Source: Helicobacter sp. MIT 05-5293 (GTDB lineage Bacteria; Campylobacterota; Campylobacteria; Campylobacterales; Helicobacteraceae). From it: a stretch of 64,000 nt of DNA. The stretch lies in NCBI RefSeq assembly GCF_000765665.2, contig NZ_JROZ02000004.1:62001-126000 (forward strand), read 5' to 3'. A model generated the notes under the pieces. That model was given only the letters and a program-made list of their open reading frames with translations, searched no databases and was not told where the DNA came from. The position numbers and the translations under genes were made by a program. Below, one piece after another: positions 28,493-36,023 of the stretch (position 1 is its first letter; each line of letters begins with the position of its first letter).

Positions 28493-28902
28493 TGACTATC
28501 ATCGGACACCCTGCGATTGCATATCCTCCCTTTATCAAAGTATCATCACTCCAAGAGATTGCCCATACACAAGCAGCGCAGATTCTGTGGTTTGACCCCA
28601 TGCAATGCGACAAGGATACAGGCTACACACTCGCTAATCATTGTTGCAAGTATCAAGTGCCTTATGCAGTGAGGGTCAATAATATTACTGATTTACTCAT
28701 TTATGCCAATTTGCAGGCTAAATACCTCATCGTTCATTTTGAAGATTCTTTACAAGATGCAATGCAATACCAAAAAATCATTGAACATTATCTTTTGGAC
28801 TGCAAACTATTGTATCCGATTAAAAATGACGCACAGATTCAAAAAGTAGCAAAATGTGGCATTGATGGCGTAATTTTTAAGCAAGTTTTAGGTAATATTT
28901 AG
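28492..28902 (+). CDS. Hypothetical protein, 136 residues
   Basis: The function is not recognised. It is a soluble alpha/beta-looking protein beginning MTIIGHPAIAYPPF and containing the hydrophobic strand-like stretch AKYLIVHFEDSL. The end (IDGVIFKQVLG) resembles the closing strand of a Rossmann or TIM-type fold. The start overlaps the previous gene's TAA by one base, so it is probably translated with it. H. pylori carries a hypothetical gene at the corresponding place after rsmG. Confidence 0.65.
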   Translation: MTIIGHPAIAYPPFIKVSSLQEIAHTQAAQILWFDPMQCDKDTGYTLANHCCKYQVPYAVRVNNITDLLIYANLQAKYLIVHFEDSLQDAMQYQKIIEHYLLDCKLLYPIKNDAQIQKVAKCGIDGVIFKQVLGNI

Positions 28903-28924
28903 ATTCTAAAATTTTGAGACATTT

Positions 28925-29012
28925 AGAGAGGTGTCCGAGTGGTTGAAGGAGCACGCCTGGAACGCGTGTAAAGTGCAAGCTTTCGAGGGTTCGAATCCCT
29001 TCCTCTCTGCCA
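28925..29012 (+). tRNA. tRNA-Ser (anticodon GGA)
   Basis: The acceptor stem AGAGAGG pairs with CCTCTCT, followed by G and an encoded CCA. The anticodon stem is CACGC/GCGTG with loop CTGGAAC, giving GGA. There is a long variable arm, and GGTTCGAATCC forms the T arm. An integrase gene begins about 220 bases downstream, so its 3' end is the likely attachment site of the prophage. Confidence 0.97.
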
Positions 29013-29235
29013 TAGATTCTAAAGCATCAAACTTAAATCATCACTCATTATATTTTAGCCTACCTTATAGCCTCCAAATCCTCTATTTTATGGTATTATT
29101 CGCATTTATAGAAAATGAAAAATATTCACTCATAATCATTTAAAAATACTACAAAATATGATGAAATATTTTTTCAGTGGGGACAGATTGGGGACAAGAT
29201 ATGCCACACAAATCAGAAATCAAAAAAGAGGTAAA

Positions 29236-30315
29236 ATGAAAGCATATAGCACAAAACACTCCAACAAAACAAGTCAAAAATACGAGGGTGTGAGAAGCAA
29301 AGAGCTTAATAATGGCGATATTGCTTACTATGTCCGCTGGAGTGATAAAAATGGCGTAAGACTTGAGCGCAAAGTCGGCACGAAAAATGGAGGTTGGAAT
29401 GAGAAAAAAGCCTCGCTCAAAAGAATTGAGTTACAAAGCAAGGCTTCTTTAGAAAATCAAACTAAAAATCAGCAAATCACTATATCTAGCATCATGGAGC
29501 GTTATCTTGAGATTCAAAAACTGCATTTAGGTGCAAGTTCGTATAAAAATTGCAAAGGTGAATGTTTGGTGCATATCAATCCTTTCTTTGGCAGCTACCC
29601 ACTAGAATCTATCACGCCCCCTCTCATCACTGATTTTATGCTCTCTCTTAATGATAAAAGCAATAAAACAATCAATAAGCTCATAGATAGGCTTAGCCAC
29701 ATTATAGAGTGGTGCATTAAAGAATACAACTTATCCTTACGCAATCCCGCTAAAGCTATAAAGAAATTAAAAATCGATAACGCAAGAGAGCGGTTTCTTA
29801 CTAAAGATGAGGTGGAGGAGCTTTTAAAGGTAACCAAAGCGCACCCTAATGCTGAAGTGTATTATTTCTTTGTCCTTGCTTTTAGCACGGGAGCAAGGCT
29901 CAATAGTGTGCGAAATATCAAGCTAGAAGACATTGACTTTACACAAGGCACGATAAAAATCCAAGATTTTAAAAATAATTCCAAATACACCGCTTTCCTC
30001 ACCCCTCTAGCAAAACAAACCCTGCAAGACTACAAAGAAAATATCATATTCAAAACTCCCGAGCGCACGATTGTCCGAGCGATGCAAAATATACTAAACA
30101 CTCTCTTTAACGCGCATTTAGAATCTAATGATAGAAAGCACAGGGTGGTCATTCATACCACGCGTCATACTTTTGCCTCACACCTTGCCATAGCTGGCAC
30201 ACCCATACAAATCATTCAAAAGCTCCTTAATCACAGAGATATAAAAATGACGATGCGGTATGCTCATCTCCTCCCTCATAGTGGGCGTGAATGGGTAGAG
30301 AGGCTATGGGATTAA
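29236..30315 (+). CDS. int: Tyrosine-recombinase integrase
   Basis: This is a phage site-specific recombinase. The C-terminal catalytic residues are visible: Arg in TGARLNSVRNI, His-x-x-Arg in HTTRHTFASHLA, and the second His and Tyr in LLNHRDIKMTMRYAHL. A core-binding helical domain (about residues 70-160) precedes them. ATG 29236 has AGAGG just upstream; an alternative in-frame ATG at 29158 adds 26 residues. It points away from tRNA-Ser, its likely target. Confidence 0.93.
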   Translation: MKAYSTKHSNKTSQKYEGVRSKELNNGDIAYYVRWSDKNGVRLERKVGTKNGGWNEKKASLKRIELQSKASLENQTKNQQITISSIMERYLEIQKLHLGASSYKNCKGECLVHINPFFGSYPLESITPPLITDFMLSLNDKSNKTINKLIDRLSHIIEWCIKEYNLSLRNPAKAIKKLKIDNARERFLTKDEVEELLKVTKAHPNAEVYYFFVLAFSTGARLNSVRNIKLEDIDFTQGTIKIQDFKNNSKYTAFLTPLAKQTLQDYKENIIFKTPERTIVRAMQNILNTLFNAHLESNDRKHRVVIHTTRHTFASHLAIAGTPIQIIQKLLNHRDIKMTMRYAHLLPHSGREWVERLWD

Positions 30316-30407
30316 ATGCGCGCAATTAAACAAAGAGACAGCTAGCACACAGCCAAAGCACAGCTAGGAGAAGTTAAAATACTAAAAATTAATATTAAGG
30401 ATAACCG

Positions 30408-30662
30408 ATGAGGGATATTTATAAGGCTATCAAAGAGAATAATATGGCATTGCTTATAGATTTTATAAAAAGTGGGCAGGATTTGAATATTATCAATGAG
30501 CACACCTTTACGCCTTTGCAGTATGCTATCTTAAAAGGCAATCTTGGAATCGCATTGTTGCTTATAGAATGCGGAGCAAGATACGATTCCAAAGAACTCA
30601 TTATATTTGCTGATAAGACTGGGCAAAACGAAATAAGTGAGGCTTTAAAATTGGTCATATAG
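30408..30662 (+). CDS. Small ankyrin-repeat protein
   Basis: This 84-residue protein is built of about two ankyrin repeats (MALLIDFIKSGQDLN; HTFTPLQYAILKGNLGIALL). Ankyrin repeats bind other proteins. AAGGA stands upstream. It lies between int and the first repressor, convergent with the latter and directly abutting its stop. Its role in the phage is unknown; it may be a moron gene expressed from the lysogen. Confidence 0.7.
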   Translation: MRDIYKAIKENNMALLIDFIKSGQDLNIINEHTFTPLQYAILKGNLGIALLLIECGARYDSKELIIFADKTGQNEISEALKLVI

Positions 30663-31310
30663 CTATATTTTATTAATTGCACCTTTTATTCTACCCAATA
30701 CAATAACTTCGTTTAAGGGATAGATTATAGGTTTGTAATTTTGATTAAAACTTCTTAGCTCTACCATTTCATCTTTTACAAAGCATTGTTTTACAAACAA
30801 TCCATCAAGAGTATTAACCGCATAAACTTTACCATTCTTAATCTCACTCTCTTGACGAGATATAAGACAAAGACTATTATCTGCAATTGCTTCTTCCATA
30901 CTATCTCCAATGACAAAAATCATTTCGCACGATTCTATATGTAAAAAATCTAGGATTTGTTTATCAATCATTACCTCTCTATAAGACATTTCATCATTCA
31001 TACAACCTCCTCCAGCAGAGGCATTTGCCATATAAAGTCGCAATATTTTATATCTTTCGCTTGATTTGGCAGTTTCTTTTGGTTCAGTTCCATAAAAAAA
31101 TGTGTTAATAGAAATATTTTTACTATGTAAAAAATCCATTATAGCTTTGTAGGGGATTCTGTTTTGAAATTTAGCTTGAGCAAGGTTATTGGGGTGAATC
31201 CTCAAAGCTTTCGCCACATCAACATCTTTAGGCTTAAGGTTATTGCAGTCGGTAGCAAGTATATCTTTAATACGCTCAATGCTTTCTCTGCAAGTAATTT
31301 CTTTGAACAT
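30663..31310 (-). CDS. CI-like S24 repressor, first copy
   Basis: This 215-residue protein has an N-terminal CI-type DNA-binding region (DVDVAKALRIHPNNLAQAKF) and a C-terminal LexA/S24 peptidase domain. The Ala-Gly cleavage site is in NASAGGG, the serine nucleophile is in VIGDSMEEAIADNSL, and the lysine base is in DGLFVKQCFV. It should repress phage promoters and be inactivated by RecA-stimulated self-cleavage. A 28-base inverted repeat and a TATAAT stand upstream. A second S24 repressor of the same prophage lies at 40089. Confidence 0.88.
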   Translation of the reverse strand: MFKEITCRESIERIKDILATDCNNLKPKDVDVAKALRIHPNNLAQAKFQNRIPYKAIMDFLHSKNISINTFFYGTEPKETAKSSERYKILRLYMANASAGGGCMNDEMSYREVMIDKQILDFLHIESCEMIFVIGDSMEEAIADNSLCLISRQESEIKNGKVYAVNTLDGLFVKQCFVKDEMVELRSFNQNYKPIIYPLNEVIVLGRIKGAINKI

Positions 31311-31336
31311 TGATAATTCCTTATTTTTGATAAGAA

Positions 31337-31342
31337 ATTATA
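31337..31342 (-). promoter_or_regulatory. -10 box before the first repressor gene
   Basis: On the minus strand TATAAT ends 27 bases before the repressor ATG (31310), a good sigma-70-type -10 position. The inverted repeat at 31367-31394 would lie over the -35 side, consistent with self-regulation. Confidence 0.5.
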
Positions 31343-31366
31343 GGATTTCTTGAGATTAACCATTAA

Positions 31367-31394
31367 AATCTTATACTTTATAAGTATTAAGATT
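31367..31394. promoter_or_regulatory. Palindromic operator candidate upstream of the first repressor
   Basis: AATCTTATAC and GTATTAAGATT are inverted copies with one extra base, around TTTATAA. It lies in the 280-base non-coding gap between the repressor and the next leftward gene, where a repressor operator is expected. No second copy was found near the other repressor. Confidence 0.5.
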
Positions 31395-31591
31395 TATGAT
31401 AATCAGGGTGAAATATTCCTTTTGGAAAATTTAAAAACGATTCTTGTGTGTCAGACCTAAGATAAGACAAATCTCTATTATAAATTTCAAAGACTTGAAT
31501 ATTATTCATAAAAAGACAAATTCCAAAGATAGTGGAATCCATATCTTTAGTATTGATAACATTAAAAATCTCATTAGAGCTGATTATCCTT

Positions 31592-32074
31592 TTACATTGG
31601 ATAGATTACTTGTGCTATATACATTTTAGTCGATTCTTTTAAAGATTCCTCGAGTTTTTGATTTGTGCTAATAAAATTTCTAAGGTTTGTATTTAGTGAT
31701 ACAAAATATCCCCTATACAAATCTTCTCTCACAAAGATTTGTTGCTCTTGTGCCAGTCTCCTAATAATTGTATCAAGTAAATTAATGCTATGATGGAGGG
31801 TATTTGCTATTTGTATGGTTTCTTTTCGCTTGCTCCCATCGTTGAGAGATTTTAACCCCTCATCATTGATGCCCATTTTATATAAGGGAATATAGATTGT
31901 TCTATACGCAAAATAGATAATAAACTTCTCCAATATGTCTATATTTTCTAAGAAATTTTTAATTTTCCTGTTTTCTTGCCATTGTTGCATTTTAGGATTA
32001 AGCCAAGCACCCAAAAAAGCTCCAAATAATGTCCCTACAACACCAATACCAGCAATCAAAACATTGGAATCCAC
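31592..32074 (-). CDS. Hypothetical membrane-anchored protein
   Basis: This 160-residue protein has an N-terminal membrane helix rich in glycine (VLIAGIGVVGTLFGAFLGAWL) and a charged helical cytosolic part. The topology resembles small phage proteins of unknown role, some of which act in superinfection exclusion, but no specific family is recognised. It is the last gene of the leftward early operon. Confidence 0.65.
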   Translation of the reverse strand: MDSNVLIAGIGVVGTLFGAFLGAWLNPKMQQWQENRKIKNFLENIDILEKFIIYFAYRTIYIPLYKMGINDEGLKSLNDGSKRKETIQIANTLHHSINLLDTIIRRLAQEQQIFVREDLYRGYFVSLNTNLRNFISTNQKLEESLKESTKMYIAQVIYPM

Positions 32075-32135
32075 AGAAACCCTTTCAAATCTTTCTTAAA
32101 AAGATTCTATAACACAAATCCTTAAAATCCATTAC

Positions 32136-32999
32136 CTAATAATTCATAATCAACACTTCTTTAGCTACTTTTCTTACTTGCACATTCATAGAATATCTTA
32201 CTTCTTTCGTCTGATTGATTCTAAAGTCCTTATACTGCTCTCGGACTAATTTACAATCATTATAACTTAGAATAAACTTACCTTTGATATGATGCAAAAT
32301 ATCCGCTAGGTCTCTATGTTCCTGTATTCCAAAGTCTCTTTGCATCTTATAGTAATTCTCTGTCCCCACATAAGGCGGGTCAAGGTAGAATAAAGAATCC
32401 TCGTTATCGTATTCCTTAATCAATTTTCTAAAATCCATATTCTCTATACAAACGCCTTTTAATCTTTCACTCCAAATAGAATAATCTTTATAGATATTCT
32501 TTGGAGAACGAGCTTTACACATTGCAAAATTATCACCTTTTGAGGCAAAGCTAAAAGTTAGCAGGCAATAATACAACACTGCTTTTTCTATCTTATTTTT
32601 AGGTTTAAATCTGCCTCTTTTAATCCTCTCAAAAATCTCTCTGCTACAAAGCATATTGTTGAGGTAAAGAGAAAAGGTTTGAGGGCTTGTCTTGATGATT
32701 GTGTGAAGATTAATTAAATCATTGTTAGTATCATTAATCACCTCTACATATTTGTCTTTACGCCCTTTAAAGTCAATAAAATCTCCTAGATTATAATCTT
32801 TGCTCATAATATCTTTTCTGCTAGGCTTAGCATACAGCACAGATAAGCCTCCTCCAAACACCTCAACATAGCGTTTATGTGGTGGCATAAGCTCTACTAT
32901 ATTTTGAGCGAGTTTTGATTTGCCACCTACCCAACCAAAAGGGGCTTTTAGTTTTGTGGGTGTAAGGAATTTGTAACATTTGTCAATAGGTTGAATCAT
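32136..32999 (-). CDS. DNA adenine methyltransferase, Dam/D12 class
   Basis: This N6-adenine methyltransferase of the D12 (alpha) class has the SAM motif PFGWVGGKSKLA, motif FGGGLSVLYAKP, the catalytic DPPY in LFYLDPPYVGTENYY, and a later FILSYNDC. It is 287 residues long. It lies in the early operon without a restriction enzyme, so it is a solitary methyltransferase, perhaps protecting phage DNA from host restriction or regulating transcription. The target site is unknown. Confidence 0.92.
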   Translation of the reverse strand: MIQPIDKCYKFLTPTKLKAPFGWVGGKSKLAQNIVELMPPHKRYVEVFGGGLSVLYAKPSRKDIMSKDYNLGDFIDFKGRKDKYVEVINDTNNDLINLHTIIKTSPQTFSLYLNNMLCSREIFERIKRGRFKPKNKIEKAVLYYCLLTFSFASKGDNFAMCKARSPKNIYKDYSIWSERLKGVCIENMDFRKLIKEYDNEDSLFYLDPPYVGTENYYKMQRDFGIQEHRDLADILHHIKGKFILSYNDCKLVREQYKDFRINQTKEVRYSMNVQVRKVAKEVLIMNY

Positions 33000-33130
33000 C
33001 GTTTCTCCTTTAGAGTTTGTAATATTTTTTACCTTTGCAAAGCACTTTGGTAATATTTCAAACCTTTTAAGAGAATGGCTAAAATCTTAAAGGGGATTGT
33101 AGGGACAATTTCAAACGATAGGAGTAAAAA

Positions 33131-33475
33131 TTACAAAATAAAATCTTTATCCCACTCATCAAAAACTATCAAAAAGAAATGATGTATATGAGGGAATGTT
33201 TTTTGAATAAACGCTGTTTCTTCGACTGATACCAACTCAAAAAGCTCTTGTTTGGATACATTTTTAATACCCACAAACTCTTTGCTAACCATTCTTTTAA
33301 GGTCATTTCTCTTAGGATACCCCAAAGTAAATACGATGACATCATAACTTTTGCTTAACCTCTTTTCCCAATAGGGAGTGCAAGGTCTTATTTCATATTT
33401 CTTAGAGCCATTTTTAACCGCCTCAAACCATTGCTTTTTAAGTGCCATAGTAAGCTTTTTTTGAATAAACGCCAT
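33131..33475 (-). CDS. ASCH-domain protein
   Basis: This 114-residue protein begins with the ASCH pattern, in which a substrate-facing surface is followed by AVKNGSKKYEIRP and YDVIVFTLGYP. ASCH proteins have a PUA-like beta-barrel that binds RNA or nucleotides; one branch acts on modified nucleosides. The start at 33475 directly abuts the stop of the YopX-like gene, with AAAGGG upstream. Placement among methyltransferases fits a nucleic-acid role, but the reaction is unknown. Confidence 0.7.
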   Translation of the reverse strand: MAFIQKKLTMALKKQWFEAVKNGSKKYEIRPCTPYWEKRLSKSYDVIVFTLGYPKRNDLKRMVSKEFVGIKNVSKQELFELVSVEETAFIQKTFPHIHHFFLIVFDEWDKDFIL

Positions 33476-33919
33476 TTACACCCTTTTATTGTGGATATTT
33501 CCAATCACTTCAATGCTATATTCTTTAATTCGCATTACTTCAAAATTCATTAATAAATCAATACCATCATCGTTTTCAACAAAAAAGAATGAGCCTTTAT
33601 AGAATTTGACATATCCTTTTTTTGGTAATAAAACAGAATGAGTAAGCTCTATAATATCTCCCTCATAGATTTTCTTGCCCTTAGAATCTTTTAGCCCTGT
33701 GTAAAGCTCAATTTCGTAATCGTTTTTAGAATCTTCTAATAATGGATATTGATTGATTCCTACATACCTTTGCTCATCAAAGAAAGCATCTCCAAATTCA
33801 ATAAAGTGTGCGTCTTTATCATCTTTTAACCATTCAGAGAAACGAGCAAAACCTACGCACTCCATATACTCTTTATTGTCATAATCCCAAACCCGAAAAT
33901 CAAAATTACTTAGTTTCAT
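33476..33919 (-). CDS. YopX-family phage protein
   Basis: This 147-residue protein has the YopX pattern: FRVWDYDNKEY at the N terminus, then YTGLKDSKGKKIYEGDIIEL, and a closing IEVIGNIHNK. The family is widespread in phages of Gram-positive and other bacteria; its function is not established. It is probably cytosolic. It is co-transcribed with the ASCH and Rep-like genes. Confidence 0.85.
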   Translation of the reverse strand: MKLSNFDFRVWDYDNKEYMECVGFARFSEWLKDDKDAHFIEFGDAFFDEQRYVGINQYPLLEDSKNDYEIELYTGLKDSKGKKIYEGDIIELTHSVLLPKKGYVKFYKGSFFFVENDDGIDLLMNFEVMRIKEYSIEVIGNIHNKRV

Positions 33920-33936
33920 TATTGTCTCCTTTTATT

Positions 33937-34824
33937 TCAACTCGCCTCTTTAATCCACGCTTCAAAGGTATATCTATGCCTTAGGTCCATTAGCATTTGG
34001 CATTGTTTGGCAAGCAATTCTATATTTATCCCGATTAGCCCTACTGCTCCGATACTCTTAGCCATATCATCAAGCACAGATATAGCCTCATTGATACTCT
34101 CATTTTCGATGCTTTGGAGAAACTTCCCCTTTAGCTCAAAGGTCAGCTCCAATCGCTTCCATTGTGCAAATCTATCGGGGATTCTCTCTTTGTGGTAATG
34201 CTTTTGCTTGTGATACTTATCATAGAGTAAGATTCTACTTAGATTAAAATACCTTGAACGCTCAATGATATGATTACCATAGAGGCTTTTACCCACGCTT
34301 ATGATATTCCCACCACTCCACTTATGACTTTGAATACCAAACCAATCTTTGAGTTTATAATCCACACTTTTAGGCTCATCAAAATCATACGCCAAGTCAA
34401 AGCTATAAGTCTTAAACCGCCTCACAAAAGCTTTGAGTATCTTAAAAACTTCACTTTGTATGTCTTTACTGGGCTGATGCAGTCCCGCAAAGACTATCAT
34501 CACGTAAAAATCAAGCTTCTTTTTGTTTTTACGCGCTATGGAGTGAAGCTCTTTGGTATTTTCGAGGAATAAAATCGTATTGCTTAGGCTTTTTACACCT
34601 CTTTTAAGGCTGATATAGCGCACCTTAAAAGGGTATTTCTCACTCTCACTTTTAAGGCTCTTAAACTTATCCTTGCAGTAGGTTTGCACTTGTTGATTGC
34701 GCGTGGTAGCCCTTAGTTTTGCATACAACTCTAGCTTTTTGAGAAACTTCAAAGCCATAGCCTTTGGGATTACAAAGCGATAAGAATCTATCCCCGCGCT
34801 GTATTTTTGCTCTTTTTTGCCCAC
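33937..34824 (-). CDS. Replication-initiator-like protein (tentative)
   Basis: This 295-residue basic protein has segments such as FDLAYDFDEP, LYDKYHKQ and FAQWKRLELTFELKG. These recall Rep_trans/phage replication initiators (…YDK…RxE…). The catalytic tyrosine cannot be assigned with confidence. It is downstream of the helicase and methyltransferase in the early operon, where replication genes are expected. If not an initiator, it is an unknown DNA-binding early protein. Confidence 0.45.
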   Translation of the reverse strand: MGKKEQKYSAGIDSYRFVIPKAMALKFLKKLELYAKLRATTRNQQVQTYCKDKFKSLKSESEKYPFKVRYISLKRGVKSLSNTILFLENTKELHSIARKNKKKLDFYVMIVFAGLHQPSKDIQSEVFKILKAFVRRFKTYSFDLAYDFDEPKSVDYKLKDWFGIQSHKWSGGNIISVGKSLYGNHIIERSRYFNLSRILLYDKYHKQKHYHKERIPDRFAQWKRLELTFELKGKFLQSIENESINEAISVLDDMAKSIGAVGLIGINIELLAKQCQMLMDLRHRYTFEAWIKEAS

Positions 34825-34889
34825 TTCTTACTCTTTTTGTGCTTTCTTTACTCACTCACTACTTTTCATTAAAGCCTTAGCCCGCCACT

Positions 34890-35861
34890 CTAAAAAGGCA
34901 TATCAAACAAGCTTTGCTTTTCACTGATTGCTTTTTTGATATTTGCCTCTGCAATGGCAAAGTAGCTCTCTTTAAGCTCACTTCCCACAAACCCGCGATT
35001 TTGTAAAACCGCTTGATAGCCCTCACTCCCTATACCCATAAAGGGAGAAAAGACTATCTCACTCTTATTACTCCATAGCTCGATGCACCGCTCTATCACA
35101 TCAAGCTGCAAAGGGCAAATATGCTTTTCATCTTTACCATCTTTAGCAAGAGCGGTGTTTAACACATTCGTTTGAGCGATGTCAAACCACACAGGAGAAG
35201 CATATCTCTGCCACACTTCAATGCTATAGAGCCTTTGTGCTTCATTCACACTCCGCATAAGCGCACTTTTATCAATCTTTGGTGCAAGATATGAGCTACC
35301 GATATAGTCATAAAATCTCTCCGCTCCATTTTCATTGCACACAGGCACATTATCCTCATACACGCATTTGCGCATTACGATAATATAGTCTGCCATTCCC
35401 TGCCTAGAATATGCAGAATCCTTACAAACCTGCTTATACAAAAGCCCTTGATTCTTTGTGCGCTGCATTTCTATCACAGGGTCTTTCCAAATGGTGATGC
35501 GTGAGTGATAGGTCCAGCCACACTCTTCATGCGCTTTGATAATCGCCCCCGCAAAATCTACCAACCCAGAAGCTCCATTGCGGTTTTTATACTTAGGCAA
35601 GTCCTTGCAATGAATAGCAGTAAGCCTACCATTACGGGTGATTCTAAACTTCTCTTTGATGAGGTATTTGTATTGATTAAAAAACTCCTCATCATTTGCG
35701 CAATTCCCCATATCCGCTAAATTATCACTATAAGTGTAAAGATTAGCAAAAGGGGGAGAATACACACTAAAATCTATTGCTTCATCAGGCAAAGACTTTG
35801 CTAACTCCACGCAGTCTGTATGATAGATTGCAATGCGCTCTTTTTCATTGATGTATTCCAT
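34890..35861 (-). CDS. Site-specific DNA methyltransferase, beta class (SPPF)
   Basis: This 323-residue amino-methyltransferase has its catalytic motif (VYSPPFANLYTYS) at the N terminus. The SAM-binding motif lies at the C terminus (IVFSPFMGIGSEGYQAV, then FVGSELKESYF). That order is the beta-group circular permutation of N4/N6 methyltransferases. In many prophages this kind is encoded next to an SNF2-type helicase, as here. No cognate nuclease is seen. The target sequence is unknown. Confidence 0.85.
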   Translation of the reverse strand: MEYINEKERIAIYHTDCVELAKSLPDEAIDFSVYSPPFANLYTYSDNLADMGNCANDEEFFNQYKYLIKEKFRITRNGRLTAIHCKDLPKYKNRNGASGLVDFAGAIIKAHEECGWTYHSRITIWKDPVIEMQRTKNQGLLYKQVCKDSAYSRQGMADYIIVMRKCVYEDNVPVCNENGAERFYDYIGSSYLAPKIDKSALMRSVNEAQRLYSIEVWQRYASPVWFDIAQTNVLNTALAKDGKDEKHICPLQLDVIERCIELWSNKSEIVFSPFMGIGSEGYQAVLQNRGFVGSELKESYFAIAEANIKKAISEKQSLFDMPF

Positions 35862-35873
35862 TTTTACTCCTTT

Positions 35874-36023
35874 TTAAAATTCACAAGCAACGCTATCGAC
35901 ACATTTAAGCCTAAAAGCGTCTCCTATATCTTTGTATCGGAGATAGATAAGCCCCTCCCACACAAAGTAATACTTTAAGCTATACCTTGCATTACGCCCT
36001 TGCACCATTCTATAACGCCTCAT
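35874..36023 (-). CDS. Small basic protein between helicase and methyltransferase genes
   Basis: This 49-residue frame starts at ATG 36023, inside the last 14 bases of the helicase gene, and ends at TAA 35874-35876, just before the methyltransferase gene. The composition is basic and aromatic (KYYFVWEGLIYLRYKDIGDA). Overlap, orientation and filling of the gap support a real small gene of the early operon. The function is unknown. Confidence 0.6.
   Translation of the reverse strand: MRRYRMVQGRNARYSLKYYFVWEGLIYLRYKDIGDAFRLKCVDSVACEF

Noticed and set aside
31444-31629. 61-residue frame upstream of the first repressor
   Set aside because: It overlaps the end of a better-supported leftward gene and lacks a ribosome site.
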